Source: an uncultured Aquimarina sp. (GTDB taxonomy: Bacteria > Bacteroidota > Bacteroidia > Flavobacteriales > Flavobacteriaceae). Taken from it: a stretch of 64,000 nucleotides of DNA. Every line of letters starts with the position of its first letter. Position 1 is the first letter of the stretch. The notes under the pieces were generated by a model, which ran no database searches, was not told the origin of the DNA, and saw only the letters and a list, made by a program, of their open reading frames with translations. Below, one piece after another: positions 17,980-26,989 of this stretch. The position numbers and the translations under genes were made by a program. The stretch is from positions 46,471-110,470 of the forward strand of contig CANLMN010000014.1 of NCBI GenBank assembly GCA_947492105.1, in the 5' to 3' direction.

Positions 17980-18816
17980 ATGTTTCGTCACGTAGTTGCT
18001 TTTGTAATAATGTTATTTATAAGCTTTTGCTCTAATGCGCAATCTTTGAATAACTATAAATACATTGTTGTTCCAGATAGTTATAGTTTTTTGAAAGGAG
18101 AGAAAGATCGTTATCAATTGAATTCTCTTACTAAGTTTTTGTTTAAAAAATATGGTTTTACAGCGATCATAAATGGAGAACCTTATCCCGACGATTTGCA
18201 AAAGGGAGGTTGTAATGCATTGTATGCAGATGTGGATAATGTTTCAAGTTTGTTTAGAGTCAAGCTAAAGGTGGTGCTCAAGGATTGTAATAACGCAACC
18301 GTGTTTACTTCTTTGCCGGGCAAAAGTATGAGCAAAGAATTTAAACAAGGATATCAAGAGGCCTTACGTGATGCATTTAAGGGTGTGAAAAAGCTGAATT
18401 ATTCTTATAAAGAGCCTGTTGTTAAGGTTGTTCCGGCTAAGGAGCTTGTGGAGCAAGATGTGGTGTCTAAGAAGGTGATTACAGCCCCTGTAGAAGCTGT
18501 TTCTGTTCAAAAGTATGACGATAAAACGAATAGTTCATCAAGTCATGACAAAAAGGTGGTTTATCTTTTTAATGGAGGTGTTTATGATTTTGAGAAAGTA
18601 GATAATGGTTACTTACTTCATAAAGTGCATAGTGATGGTACAACAAAGGCTATTGGTCGTCTTTTGTCAGGTGATAATGAAAGTAATTATATTGTAAAGG
18701 CAGCAGAATTAAGTGGAAAGGGAGTTTTTGATAGTTTTGGGAATTTTGTGTTGGAGCGTATTAACCCAGCTACCGGTAAAACTATTAAAGATATTTTTGC
18801 GAGAGAAGATAGATAA
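17980..18816 (+). CDS. Secreted protein of unknown function
   Basis: A 278-aa protein with a signal peptide (MFRHVVAFVIMLFISFCSNA) followed by NYKYIVVPDSYSFLKGEKD. Residues 20-140 look like a compact alpha/beta domain with two cysteines (about 75 and 103). A low-complexity linker rich in Val, Lys and Ser follows (about 145-190), then a small C-terminal beta domain (VVYLFNGGVYDFEKV). It starts 4 bases after the barrel gene, as the last member of the three-gene operon, and is followed by a weak terminator. A periplasmic role next to the barrel is inference. I recognise it only as a conserved flavobacterial hypothetical. Confidence 0.8.
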   Translation: MFRHVVAFVIMLFISFCSNAQSLNNYKYIVVPDSYSFLKGEKDRYQLNSLTKFLFKKYGFTAIINGEPYPDDLQKGGCNALYADVDNVSSLFRVKLKVVLKDCNNATVFTSLPGKSMSKEFKQGYQEALRDAFKGVKKLNYSYKEPVVKVVPAKELVEQDVVSKKVITAPVEAVSVQKYDDKTNSSSSHDKKVVYLFNGGVYDFEKVDNGYLLHKVHSDGTTKAIGRLLSGDNESNYIVKAAELSGKGVFDSFGNFVLERINPATGKTIKDIFAREDR

Positions 18817-18840
18817 TACCATCAAAAAAACAATAATTAC

Positions 18841-18864
18841 AAGCCAATAATTAGGGGCTTTTTT
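18841..18864 (+). terminator. Weak intrinsic terminator after the envelope trio
   Basis: A five-pair stem AAGCC / GGCTT with a 10-base loop is followed by a T run, 25 bases after the last stop. The short stem limits confidence. Confidence 0.45.
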
Positions 18865-18900
18865 ACAATTTTTTTACTACAAAATTAAACCGGAGACACA

Positions 18901-18979
18901 GTTATGCTTGAATTTTATCGTTCAAACTAGTAAAAAATAGTTCTAATATTTTGGTCAATAACTATATTTTAACAGGTAT
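18901..18979 (-). repeat. Repeat family B, copy 2 (half, inverted)
   Basis: Matches the reverse complement of the left half of family B: GCTTGAATTTTATCGTTCAA, AGTAAAAAATAGTTC, then TATTTTAACAGGTAT at the terminus. The other half is missing. Confidence 0.65.
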
Positions 18980-19108
18980 AGTTGATAAATAAAACAACCT
19001 TTTTGTGTTGATTAAGCAAGAGAAAAAAGAATCAGGTCAAATGCTTTATTTTGAATTTGATTGCAAAATGAGATCACAAAGTCTGCTTCCAGATAAATTC
19101 AACAAATG

Positions 19109-20389
19109 CTAATATTGATACTTGTCTCCCCAAAGTTGTTTGAGATATGTTTTTAAACTATTTTCTCTTGGATTGTTACCCGGTTCGTAGAGTTTGGTGT
19201 TGGTGATTTCATTAGGCAAAAATTCTTGCGCTATAAAATTATTTTCATAATCGTGAGAGTATTTGTAATCATCTCCATAGCCTAATTCTTTCATAAGTTT
19301 GGTAGGGGCATTACGCATAGCTAGTGGCACGGATAAATCTCCAGTTTGTTTGACGAGTTGTTGTGCCTTATTGATCGCCATGTAGGACGCATTGCTTTTT
19401 GGAGAAGTTGCAAGGTAAATAGTACATTGACTAAGGATGATTCGTGCTTCTGGATATCCAATAATACTCACCGCCTGAAAAGCATTATTAGCCATAATCA
19501 AGGCAGTAGGGTTGGCATTACCAATATCTTCCGAGGCAGAAATAAGAAGACGGCGGGCAATAAATTTCAAATCTTCTCCACCCTCAATCATTCTGGCAAG
19601 CCAGTAAACCGCTCCATTTGGATCACTACCTCGTATAGATTTGATAAATGCAGAAATAATATCATAATGCTGCTCTCCAGTTTTGTCATAGCGTACGGTG
19701 TTTTGCTGTACTTGTTGGAGTACTTTGTCATTGGTGATGATGATTTTTTTTGAATCGTCATTCATTACAATCAATTCAAAAATATTGAGCAATTTTCTAG
19801 CATCTCCACCACTAATGCGTAATAGCGCTTCGGTTTCTTGTAATTCGATATCCATTGCTGCTAGAAGCGTATCCTCTTGCATCGCTCGATGGAGCAATGA
19901 TTCTAATTCTGCTCTGTCAAAAGAATTGAGAATGTATACCTGACAACGGGATAGGAGTGCTGGGATGACTTCAAAACTAGGGTTTTCTGTTGTAGCCCCA
20001 ATTAGGGTTACCCAGCCTTTTTCTACAGCGCCGAGTAATGAATCTTGCTGGGATTTGCTGAATCGATGAATTTCATCTATAAAAAGAATAGGGTTTTTGG
20101 TTATGAATAACCCACCACTTTGTTTTGCTTTTTGAATAACTTCTCGCACCTCTTTAACACCACTATTGATTGCACTCAAGGTATAGAAAGGTCTTCCTGA
20201 TGTGCTAGCAATAATGTTTGCCAAAGTGGTTTTGCCAACACCAGGAGGTCCCCAGAGAATTAAGGAGGGGAGAACTCCTCTTTTGATTTGTTGAGTTAAG
20301 GAACCGCTAGTGCCCACTAAGTGTTGTTGACTTAGGTAGCCTTCGAGAGTTTTTGGTCGTATACGTTCAGCTAATGGTGCGTTATTCAT
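19109..20389 (-). CDS. rarA: Replication-associated recombination protein A
   Basis: A 426-aa AAA+ ATPase of the RarA/MgsA/WRNIP1 family that acts at stalled replication forks. It shows [19 protein letters not shown] at the N-terminus, Walker [10 protein letters not shown] (47-55), Walker [20 protein letters not shown], sensor 1 in [13 protein letters not shown], and the C-terminal tetramerisation domain with [17 protein letters not shown] and [11 protein letters not shown]. All motifs and the full length are present. It is transcribed alone; the ATG is at 20387-20389. Confidence 0.95.
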   Translation of the reverse strand: MNNAPLAERIRPKTLEGYLSQQHLVGTSGSLTQQIKRGVLPSLILWGPPGVGKTTLANIIASTSGRPFYTLSAINSGVKEVREVIQKAKQSGGLFITKNPILFIDEIHRFSKSQQDSLLGAVEKGWVTLIGATTENPSFEVIPALLSRCQVYILNSFDRAELESLLHRAMQEDTLLAAMDIELQETEALLRISGGDARKLLNIFELIVMNDDSKKIIITNDKVLQQVQQNTVRYDKTGEQHYDIISAFIKSIRGSDPNGAVYWLARMIEGGEDLKFIARRLLISASEDIGNANPTALIMANNAFQAVSIIGYPEARIILSQCTIYLATSPKSNASYMAINKAQQLVKQTGDLSVPLAMRNAPTKLMKELGYGDDYKYSHDYENNFIAQEFLPNEITNTKLYEPGNNPRENSLKTYLKQLWGDKYQY

Positions 20390-20844
20390 AGCAGCAAATT
20401 TAAGGAAGATAGTAATAAGGCGACATTTTTTTGAATTAAAAAAGGGATGCCCTTTTTCTTATGTCGAGTAATCGTATTTATACATTCATCTTTAGGTCCG
20501 TAGCAGTATGAGGGTGAAATTTGATCAAATGAGAGGCTTTTGTGAGCTGTAGTAGTGCGGAAGACCCAAAAGAGTAGAAAACACGAACGGATTTGGGCTG
20601 TTTTTAAGAATTTTTTAGGGTAATAAGAGCGTATAATACCTTTGTTGTGTTGCAAAACTGCGATCCAAAGAATACCTGAATTCTCTACTTTAATAAAGTT
20701 AAAAAATATATTAATAATATCATAAAATGACAAGCAAACCGTTGTTTGTTATACGTCGTTTCTGCTTTTTTCATAAAAGCATGATATATAGGACAAGTAA
20801 AGAGAATTTTAGTATATTGGGGTAACTATTTTAAAAAACAAATC
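20390..20844. other. 455-base divergent intergenic region
   Basis: Lies between the divergent starts of rarA and the barrel gene and so should hold both promoters. A small stem with A and T flanks (AAAAAGGG / CCCTTTTT, 20439-20457) sits 50 bases before rarA. No gene or repeat was recognised. Confidence 0.5.
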
Positions 20845-21423
20845 ATGAAAAAATTATTGTTTTGTGCTGTATTATTTTTAGGGGTAACTACGTTATCAAA
20901 TGCACAAATAAGATTAGGACTGGGACTAGGATACGCTATGCCTACGGGTGATATAACTGATAATGTCAAAGGAGGACTTTCTGTAAATGCAGAAGCAGGT
21001 TATGGTATTACGGATCATTTGGATCTTTCGGTGATGTATCAGGGAGATTTTTTAGTAGCAGACGAGGTTAATGGTGTAGAATTAGGTAAGGCAACATTGT
21101 CGAGTGTGTTAGTGAATGGTCGTTTTTATATTGTGAATAAAGTTTTTAAACCTTATGTGAGTCTAGGGCTTGGGATGACTCATGTTAAGCTAGGTAGTTT
21201 TGTGGGAAGAGGAGGTGTAGATATAGAAGAACAGACTGTAGACCCAAGTATCGGAGAGAGAACTGATGTAAGTGGATCTAATTTTGCATTACGTCCTGGG
21301 GTCGGATTCAAGGTAGGATCATTGAATGTAAGTGCGTCTTATCTTAATGCAGGAAAAATAGAAGACCTATCAGTTGGGGATGTTACCTTTACTATAGGGA
21401 CTATATTTTCTATAGGGATCTAA
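20845..21423 (+). CDS. Outer-membrane beta-barrel protein (OmpA/OmpW-like porin family)
   Basis: A 192-aa protein with signal peptide MKKLLFCAVLFLGVTTLSNA and an eight-stranded barrel pattern: GLGLGYAMPTGD, VNAEAGYGITDHLDLSVMY, LVNGRFYIVNKVFKPYVSLG and a closing strand VTFTIGTIFSIGI. Such small barrels are common structural or porin-like proteins of Bacteroidota. There is no peptidoglycan-binding domain. It is transcribed as a single gene with its own strong terminator. Function beyond envelope structure cannot be read. Confidence 0.82.
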   Translation: MKKLLFCAVLFLGVTTLSNAQIRLGLGLGYAMPTGDITDNVKGGLSVNAEAGYGITDHLDLSVMYQGDFLVADEVNGVELGKATLSSVLVNGRFYIVNKVFKPYVSLGLGMTHVKLGSFVGRGGVDIEEQTVDPSIGERTDVSGSNFALRPGVGFKVGSLNVSASYLNAGKIEDLSVGDVTFTIGTIFSIGI

Positions 21424-21811
21424 AAATAATAGCAAATAAAGGTTTTTAACCGTGCTTCGATAAAAGGCATGAAATCGATTATTCTCGATTTCATGCCTTT
21501 TTTATTCGAATGGGTATGATGGTTTGGAGGAAAAAAGCTTTTTTTAAAGAGATAATAGTTTTATAAAGGGTACGTTTGGTATAAAGTTCATGTGACAAAG
21601 ATTAAATTCTGGTCAGAGACTCAAGGACTGGCGAAGATATAAAAGCTTTATAGTATTCAGATAAGTAATGAGTTTTCTCAAAAAGAGCAGTTATTCTCTA
21701 GCTAGATTACATAAAAAACAGTATTTTTTTAAAAATCAAAGAAATTTTGCGTATTATTGCAAGGTTAAATAACGAAAGGGGCCAAGGCCGACGATTTAGA
21801 GTTAAATTGAC
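21424..21811. other. 388-base region before the arginine-proline leader
   Basis: Holds the barrel-gene terminator (21462-21504) and must include the promoter of the arginine-proline operon, but no clear TTTG / TAnnTTTG pair at normal spacing was found. Nothing else was recognised. Confidence 0.45.
21462..21504 (+). terminator. Strong intrinsic terminator after the barrel gene
   Basis: A perfect 17-pair stem (arms 21462-21478 and 21485-21501) with a 6-base loop, built around GGCATGAAATCGA and ending in a T run. Its arms carry flanking A and T runs, so it could also work on the minus strand. Confidence 0.9.
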
Positions 21812-21925
21812 ATGAAAAATTCAATGAATACAGCAGTTAATAATAATATCAATCTTTCTTTAGCAATTTCTACTATTGCTAATAATGCTGTACGCTTTCC
21901 TCACCGCCGTCCCCTAGGGGCTTAA
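21812..21925 (+). CDS. Arg/Pro-rich leader peptide of the arginine-proline operon
   Basis: A 37-codon frame from ATG 21812 to TAA 21923-21925. The first 26 residues are Asn/Ala/Ile/Ser-rich. The tail, VRFPHRRPLGA, contains three Arg and two Pro in seven codons (CGC TTT CCT CAC CGC CGT CCC, 21893-21913), immediately before the stop. It ends 81 bases before the first structural gene of an operon that makes both arginine and proline. A hairpin (TTAGCAAT / ATTGCTAA, 21860-21882) lies inside the frame and another (21935-21955) follows it. This arrangement is that of a ribosome-stalling leader peptide: slow decoding of Arg or Pro codons would change leader folding. The function is inference from position and composition. 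Confidence 0.7.
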   Translation: MKNSMNTAVNNNINLSLAISTIANNAVRFPHRRPLGA

Positions 21926-22014
21926 TTCTTTTATGAAGTGGGTGCGTCCTACTTCCCCGTGAGATCAAAAAATCCTTTTTATTTTTAATTTAATCTTTGT
22001 GTCACAGTGTCACA
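21829..22014 (+). promoter_or_regulatory. Candidate attenuator / translational control region
   Basis: Nested stems TACAGCA / TGCTGTA (21829-21835 with 21886-21892) and TTAGCAAT / ATTGCTAA lie upstream of the Arg-Pro codons. A palindrome CCCCTAGGGG (21911-21920) overlaps them. An 8-pair stem with one G-T pair, GAAGTGGG / CCTACTTC (21935-21942 with 21948-21955), follows the stop, and GGGG at 21917 could pair instead with CCCC at 21955. A T-rich tract begins only at 21976, so this is not a classical terminator. The GTG start of the GNAT gene lies in a near-palindrome with tandem GTGTCACA units (21999-22014), which suggests control of translation. Confidence 0.55.
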
Positions 22015-22660
22015 ACAAGTAACTATACATATTGCCAACGAAAGTCATTTTCGTTATGCTGCTGAGATTTGCGAGGTTATAGAGTCTTCTGCCAAAGTGC
22101 GCGGAACTGGTATTGCCAAACGAACTCCGGAGTATGTCCAGAATAAAATGGAGAATGGAAATGCCGTAATGGCGCTCCAAGGAAACGAATTTGCAGGTTT
22201 TTGCTACATAGAAGTTTGGGGTCATGGAAAATACGTAGCGCATTCAGGGTTGATTGTACATCCTAATTATCGAAAACAAGGCTTGGCAAAGAAAATTAAA
22301 GAATTTACTTTTAATTATTCTTTAGAAAAATTCCCAGAATCCAAAGTTTTTGGAATTACTACAGGTCTAGCGGTTATGAAAATTAATTCGGACCTAGGAT
22401 ACAAACCTGTGACATTCTCTGAGCTAACGGATGATCCCAAATTCTGGTCAGGGTGCCAGACATGTACGAATTTTGAAATTTTGAAATCAAAAGAGTATAA
22501 AATGTGTCTTTGTACAGGGATGTTATACGATCCAGAAGAGAAAAGTAAGAATAAAAAAGAAAAATGGTTTGATAAAACTATTTTAAAACGTCTAAAACGC
22601 ATAAAGCAAACGATGCTCTCTTTTAAGCAACGAAAGACTTTTGTGAAATTAGAAAGATAA
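22007..22660 (+). CDS. GNAT acyltransferase, candidate first step of arginine synthesis
   Basis: A 217-aa GNAT-fold enzyme: strand and helix VTIHIANESHFRYAAEICEVI, then the acyl-CoA binding motif LIVHPNYRKQGLAKKIKEF (about 85-103) with the Q/R-x-x-G/A pattern. The C-terminal part has four cysteines (CQTCTNFEI and MCLCTG) and a basic tail. As the first gene of an operon that otherwise lacks ArgA or ArgJ, it is a strong candidate for the glutamate N-acyltransferase (acetyl or succinyl). That role is inference from context. The start is GTG at 22007; no in-frame ATG occurs until residue 45. Confidence 0.85.
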   Translation: MSQQVTIHIANESHFRYAAEICEVIESSAKVRGTGIAKRTPEYVQNKMENGNAVMALQGNEFAGFCYIEVWGHGKYVAHSGLIVHPNYRKQGLAKKIKEFTFNYSLEKFPESKVFGITTGLAVMKINSDLGYKPVTFSELTDDPKFWSGCQTCTNFEILKSKEYKMCLCTGMLYDPEEKSKNKKEKWFDKTILKRLKRIKQTMLSFKQRKTFVKLER

Positions 22661-22754
22661 AATTAGAAAAACGAAATCCAGAGTGAAGAGTTCATTTTTT
22701 AAGAGCAAGAAATGAATAAATTCAGGATAAAAAATAATAGTAAAAAAAGATAAA

Positions 22755-23948
22755 ATGGAAAAGGTTGTAGTTGCCTATAGCGGAGGATTAGATACCTCAT
22801 ATTGTGTCAAGCATTTGATCCATGACAAAAACATGGAAGTACATACCATTCTGGTAAATACAGGAGGGTTTTCTGAAGAAGAATTGGCTGCGACCGAAAA
22901 GCGTGCTTATGAATTAGGAAGTACTTCGCATGTGAATAAAACGATTTTGGAAGAGTTTTATCAAAATGCGATTAAATATTTGATTTTTGGAAATGTACTG
23001 AAAAATAATACCTATCCATTATCAGTGAGCGCAGAGCGTATTTTTCAGGCCATAGAAGTAATTAAATACGCCAAATCTGTCGGGGCAAAATATATAGCAC
23101 ATGGTAGTACAGGTGCAGGGAATGATCAAATCCGTTTTGATGGTATTTTTCAAGCAATGGCACCCGAGATAGAGATCATAACGCCAATTCGTGATCTGAA
23201 ACTATCCAGACAAGAAGAGGTAGATTTCTTGAAATCTCACGGTGTAGCATATAGTTGGGAAAAAGCCCAATATTCTATCAATAAAGGAATTTGGGGGACA
23301 AGTGTAGGTGGGAAAGAAACATTAACATCACGACATTCACTTCCAGAATCGGCATATCCTAGCCAATTGACCAAAGAGGGATCAGAAACAGTGAAATTGG
23401 TTTTTGCTAAAGGAGAATTAGTCGCTGTAAACGATCACAAAGGTTCGCCTGTCGCGAATATCCAGTATCTAGAAAAAATCGCAAGTGCATATGCTATAGG
23501 AAGAGATATACATGTGGGGGATACTATTATAGGAATCAAAGGACGTGTCGGTTTTGAAGCGGCTGCGCCTATTTTGATTATCAAAGCGCATCATTTGTTA
23601 GAGAAACATGTACTGACCAAATGGCAACAACACTGGAAAGAACAATTAGGGAATTGGTACGGAATGTTATTACATGAAGGGAATTATCTAGATCCAACAA
23701 TGCGTAACATTGAAGCATTCTTGACAGATTCACAAAAAACAGTAACAGGAGAGGTCTTTGTAACTCTAAAACCATATCACTTTGTTCTTGAGGGTATCGA
23801 ATCGGATCACGATTTGATGAAGTCAGATTTTGGACAGTATGGAGAAATGAATAATAGTTGGACAGCAGATGACGCCAAAGGATTTATTAAGATTTATGGC
23901 AATGCAAACAAAATTTACCATAACGTAAACCCGGGATCAGATGATTAA
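22755..23948 (+). CDS. argG: Argininosuccinate synthase
   Basis: A 397-aa enzyme that joins citrulline and aspartate using ATP. The PP-loop AYSGGLDTS (residues 8-16) and the segments YIAHGSTGAGNDQIRF, ITPIRDL and YSINKGIWGTSVGG are diagnostic. The protein is complete. In the N-acyl route of Bacteroidota, citrulline is released by the deacylase encoded later in the same operon. The stop overlaps the argC start by 8 bases, which implies coupled translation. Confidence 0.96.
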   Translation: MEKVVVAYSGGLDTSYCVKHLIHDKNMEVHTILVNTGGFSEEELAATEKRAYELGSTSHVNKTILEEFYQNAIKYLIFGNVLKNNTYPLSVSAERIFQAIEVIKYAKSVGAKYIAHGSTGAGNDQIRFDGIFQAMAPEIEIITPIRDLKLSRQEEVDFLKSHGVAYSWEKAQYSINKGIWGTSVGGKETLTSRHSLPESAYPSQLTKEGSETVKLVFAKGELVAVNDHKGSPVANIQYLEKIASAYAIGRDIHVGDTIIGIKGRVGFEAAAPILIIKAHHLLEKHVLTKWQQHWKEQLGNWYGMLLHEGNYLDPTMRNIEAFLTDSQKTVTGEVFVTLKPYHFVLEGIESDHDLMKSDFGQYGEMNNSWTADDAKGFIKIYGNANKIYHNVNPGSDD

Positions 23949-24918
23949 TATTGGGATTATAGGTGGATCAGGGTATACAGCAGGAGAGCTATTACGTTTG
24001 TTAATACATCATCCAGAGGCTACATTAGATTTTGTGTTCAGTACGACTAATGCAGGGAAGTTCTTGTATCAAGCACATGCGGATTTAATCGGAGATACAG
24101 ATATCAAATTTACAGATGTTGTAAATCCAGAGGTTGATGTGTTATTTTTGTGCTTAGGACATGGAAGATCAAGAACATTCTTACAAGAACATAGCTTTTC
24201 TTCAAAAACTAAAGTAATTGATCTAGGCAATGATTTTCGTCTTACGGCGGATCAACATTTTCAAGGAAGAGATTTTGTGTATGGCTTGCCGGAATTACAA
24301 AAAGCTGACATTCAAAAAGCACAAAATATAGCAAACCCTGGATGTTTTGCTACCGCTATTCAATTAGCATTGTTGCCTTTGGCAAAAGAAGGGATACTTA
24401 CAGACGCTGTACATGTAAATGCTACCACAGGTAGTACAGGTGCGGGTGTTATGCCTGGTGCAACAACACATTTTAGTTGGAGAGATAATAATTTTTCTAG
24501 TTATAAAGTTTTTAATCACCAGCATTTGGGTGAGATTCATCAGAGCATACAGCAGCTACAAGAAAAACATGCAGAATCGGTGTTTTTTGTGCCAAATCGA
24601 GGGAATTTTAGTAAAGGAATTTATGCTACGGCATATACCAAATACAGAGGGACGCTCGAAGAAGCACAACAATTGTACGCTGAATTCTATAAGGATGCCG
24701 CTTTTACCGTAGTTTCAAAAACGCCAATTCATCTAAAACAAGTAGTGAATACAAACAAATGTATTTTACATCTGTTTGTTCAAGATGGAATGTTGTTAGT
24801 AACCTCTGTAATTGATAATTTGATCAAAGGAGCTTCTGGACAAGCAATTCATAATATGAACTTGATGTTTGGTTTGGATGAAAAAATGGGATTGAATTTG
24901 AAATCAAGTGGATTTTAA
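23941..24918 (+). CDS. argC: N-acetyl-gamma-glutamyl-phosphate reductase (or N-succinyl analogue)
   Basis: A 325-aa NADP-dependent reductase for the third step of ornithine synthesis. It has the dinucleotide-binding GIIGGSGYTAGELLRLL (residues 5-21), the catalytic cysteine motif NPGCFAT (Cys135), STGAGVMPGATTHFSWRDNN, and a late His region in VFNHQHLGEI. Full length and intact. Whether the acyl group is acetyl or succinyl cannot be read from this protein; the transcarbamylase downstream suggests succinyl. Overlaps argG by 8 bases. Confidence 0.95.
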   Translation: MINIGIIGGSGYTAGELLRLLIHHPEATLDFVFSTTNAGKFLYQAHADLIGDTDIKFTDVVNPEVDVLFLCLGHGRSRTFLQEHSFSSKTKVIDLGNDFRLTADQHFQGRDFVYGLPELQKADIQKAQNIANPGCFATAIQLALLPLAKEGILTDAVHVNATTGSTGAGVMPGATTHFSWRDNNFSSYKVFNHQHLGEIHQSIQQLQEKHAESVFFVPNRGNFSKGIYATAYTKYRGTLEEAQQLYAEFYKDAAFTVVSKTPIHLKQVVNTNKCILHLFVQDGMLLVTSVIDNLIKGASGQAIHNMNLMFGLDEKMGLNLKSSGF

Positions 24919-24996
24919 TAATCAATACCAGAATAAAAAATAAATTATAGACACTGTTTTGAAATTAAAATAGTGAAATGATATAACGTAAAAATA

Positions 24997-25788
24997 ATGA
25001 GTGAATTAACAATAATAGGAGGAGGGAATCTTGGGAAATCTATTATTTCTGGAATTGCGACAAGTACGTTGTTTTCTCCAACAGCTATTACTGTTGTAGA
25101 CAAGTCTCAAAAAAACTTAGACATAGTCTCAAAGGAATTAGGGGTTCTTACATCAAAAGATGGAGCAGCAGCAATAAAAGGGGCAAAATGGGTCATTCTT
25201 TGTGTGCAACCGGGGCAATTATCAAAAGTTTTGGAAGAACTCAAAGATAGTTTAACATCGGATCAAGTTTTGATTTCTACTATTACAGGAACTTCTATTG
25301 CCGAAATCAATGAGGTTTTTCCTGATAATAGAGTCGTGAGAGTAATGCCTAATACAGCGGCATCCAAAAAAGAATCCATGACATGTATTTGTGCCAATGA
25401 AGATGTGCAATCAGAGTTAGAAATGGTACAAAAAATGTTCGGAACCATTGGTGATACCTTGGTGATTGAAGAGCGAATGATGCAAGCCGCTACAGTTTTG
25501 GGAGCTAGTGGGACGGCTTTTTTTCTCCGATTTATTCGTGCCATGATTCAGGGAGGTATCCAAATGGGTTTTCATCCTCACGAAGCACAAACGATCGCAG
25601 TGCAAACCGCAATTGGAGCATCTGCATTGGTCAAAGATGGGACACATCCAGAACGAGAAATAGATAAGGTTACTACACCACGAGGTTGTACTATCGAGGG
25701 ATTGAATGAGATGGAGCACCGAGGATTAAGTTCTGCCGTGATCAAAGGATTGATGGCAAGCTATGAAAAAATAAATACAATAAAATAA
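24997..25788 (+). CDS. proC: Pyrroline-5-carboxylate reductase
   Basis: A 263-aa enzyme for the last step of proline synthesis. The N-terminal Rossmann motif is TIIGGGNLGKSIISG, followed by VQPGQLSKVL, the conserved VVRVMPNTAA and the C-terminal dimer and substrate helix with TTPRGCTIEGLNEME. All family motifs are present. Its place between argC and argD joins proline and arginine synthesis in one transcript, with 78 and 67 bases of spacing to its neighbours. Confidence 0.95.
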   Translation: MSELTIIGGGNLGKSIISGIATSTLFSPTAITVVDKSQKNLDIVSKELGVLTSKDGAAAIKGAKWVILCVQPGQLSKVLEELKDSLTSDQVLISTITGTSIAEINEVFPDNRVVRVMPNTAASKKESMTCICANEDVQSELEMVQKMFGTIGDTLVIEERMMQAATVLGASGTAFFLRFIRAMIQGGIQMGFHPHEAQTIAVQTAIGASALVKDGTHPEREIDKVTTPRGCTIEGLNEMEHRGLSSAVIKGLMASYEKINTIK

Positions 25789-25855
25789 TGTAGCAAAGCA
25801 GTACTGTGTATTCTATAAGGAGAAACAACGGCATGCTATAAGACAATAAAAAGAT

Positions 25856-26989
25856 ATGAAACTATTCGATGTATACCCATTGTATGATGTAGAGCCAGTA
25901 AGTGCTCAGGATTGCTTAGTGGTAGATAAAAATGGCGTAGAATATTTGGATTTGTATGGAGGACATGCTGTGATTTCTATTGGACACACACATCCTCATT
26001 ATGTACACACACTAAAAACGCAATTGGATAAAATAGGATTTTATTCTAATGCAGTTCAAAATAGCTTGCAACAAAAGTTAGCTACAAAATTAGGAGTACA
26101 GTCTGGTTGCGAGGATTATGACGTGTTTTTGTGCAGTTCTGGTGCCGAAGCTAATGAAAATGCGTTAAAACTAGCGTCGTTCCATACCAGAAAAAGCCGT
26201 GTTATTGCCTTCGATAATGGTTTTCATGGACGTACATCCGCAGCAGTAGCAGCAACGGATAATCCCAAAATTAACGCACCATTAAACCAACAGCAAGAAG
26301 TGACGTTTTTACCTCTCAACGATATTGAGGCAGTAGAGACAGAATTGTCAATTGGTGATGTGTGTGCAGTAATCATCGAACCTATTCAGGGAGTTGGTGG
26401 TTTGGATCAGGGGACAACCGAGTTTTTTCAGGAATTAGAAAAAGCTTGTAATCAATATGATGCAGTGCTGATTCTGGACGAAGTGCAATCTGGTTTTGGC
26501 CGTAGTGGGAAGTTTTTTGCTTATCAATATCATGGAATTACTCCTGATATTATTTCGATAGCCAAAGGGATGGGAAATGGTTTTCCAGTTGGCGGGATTT
26601 TAATAGCACCACATATCGAAGCTAGTTACGGATTGTTAGGAACTACTTTTGGAGGAAATCATCTTGCCTGCGCAGCAACAACAGCCGTATTAGATGTTTT
26701 AGAAAAAGAAGATCTTATCACAAATGCAAAGCTTACTGGAGATTATTTTATCTCAGAAGCTGCAAACTTATCAGGTGTAAAACAAGTTAAGGGTAGAGGG
26801 TTGATGCTCGGAATAGAATTTGATTTTGAAGTCGGAGAATTACGCAAAAAACTGATCTATGATTATCATATTTTTACTGGAGGCTCTAAGAATAAGAATT
26901 TATTGCGAATTCTACCACCGTTAACGGCTGGTAAAGAGGAGGTTGATAGGTTGATAAAAGCACTAAGGGAATTATTGGATAAAAAATAA
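25856..26989 (+). CDS. argD: Acylornithine aminotransferase
   Basis: A 377-aa class III PLP aminotransferase. It shows GVEYLDLYGGHAVISIGHTHP at the N-terminus split by normal family spacing, CSSGAEANENALKLA for phosphate binding, GFHGRTSAAVA, ILDEVQSGFGRSGKFFA with the PLP-contacting Asp, and the Schiff-base lysine in ISIAKGMGNGFPVGG. This set fits N-acetyl- or N-succinyl-ornithine aminotransferase; context selects this over ornithine or GABA aminotransferases. It starts at ATG 25856. Confidence 0.93.
   Translation: MKLFDVYPLYDVEPVSAQDCLVVDKNGVEYLDLYGGHAVISIGHTHPHYVHTLKTQLDKIGFYSNAVQNSLQQKLATKLGVQSGCEDYDVFLCSSGAEANENALKLASFHTRKSRVIAFDNGFHGRTSAAVAATDNPKINAPLNQQQEVTFLPLNDIEAVETELSIGDVCAVIIEPIQGVGGLDQGTTEFFQELEKACNQYDAVLILDEVQSGFGRSGKFFAYQYHGITPDIISIAKGMGNGFPVGGILIAPHIEASYGLLGTTFGGNHLACAATTAVLDVLEKEDLITNAKLTGDYFISEAANLSGVKQVKGRGLMLGIEFDFEVGELRKKLIYDYHIFTGGSKNKNLLRILPPLTAGKEEVDRLIKALRELLDKK

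Noticed and set aside
20386-20733. 115-codon minus-strand frame upstream of rarA
   Set aside because: It overlaps the promoter region of rarA, has hydrophobic and cysteine-scattered composition without order, and no family resemblance.
21976-21992. Classical Rho-independent attenuator in the arginine-proline leader
   Set aside because: The T-rich tract starts about 20 bases after the 21935-21955 hairpin, too far for a standard terminator; retained only as a possible regulatory region.
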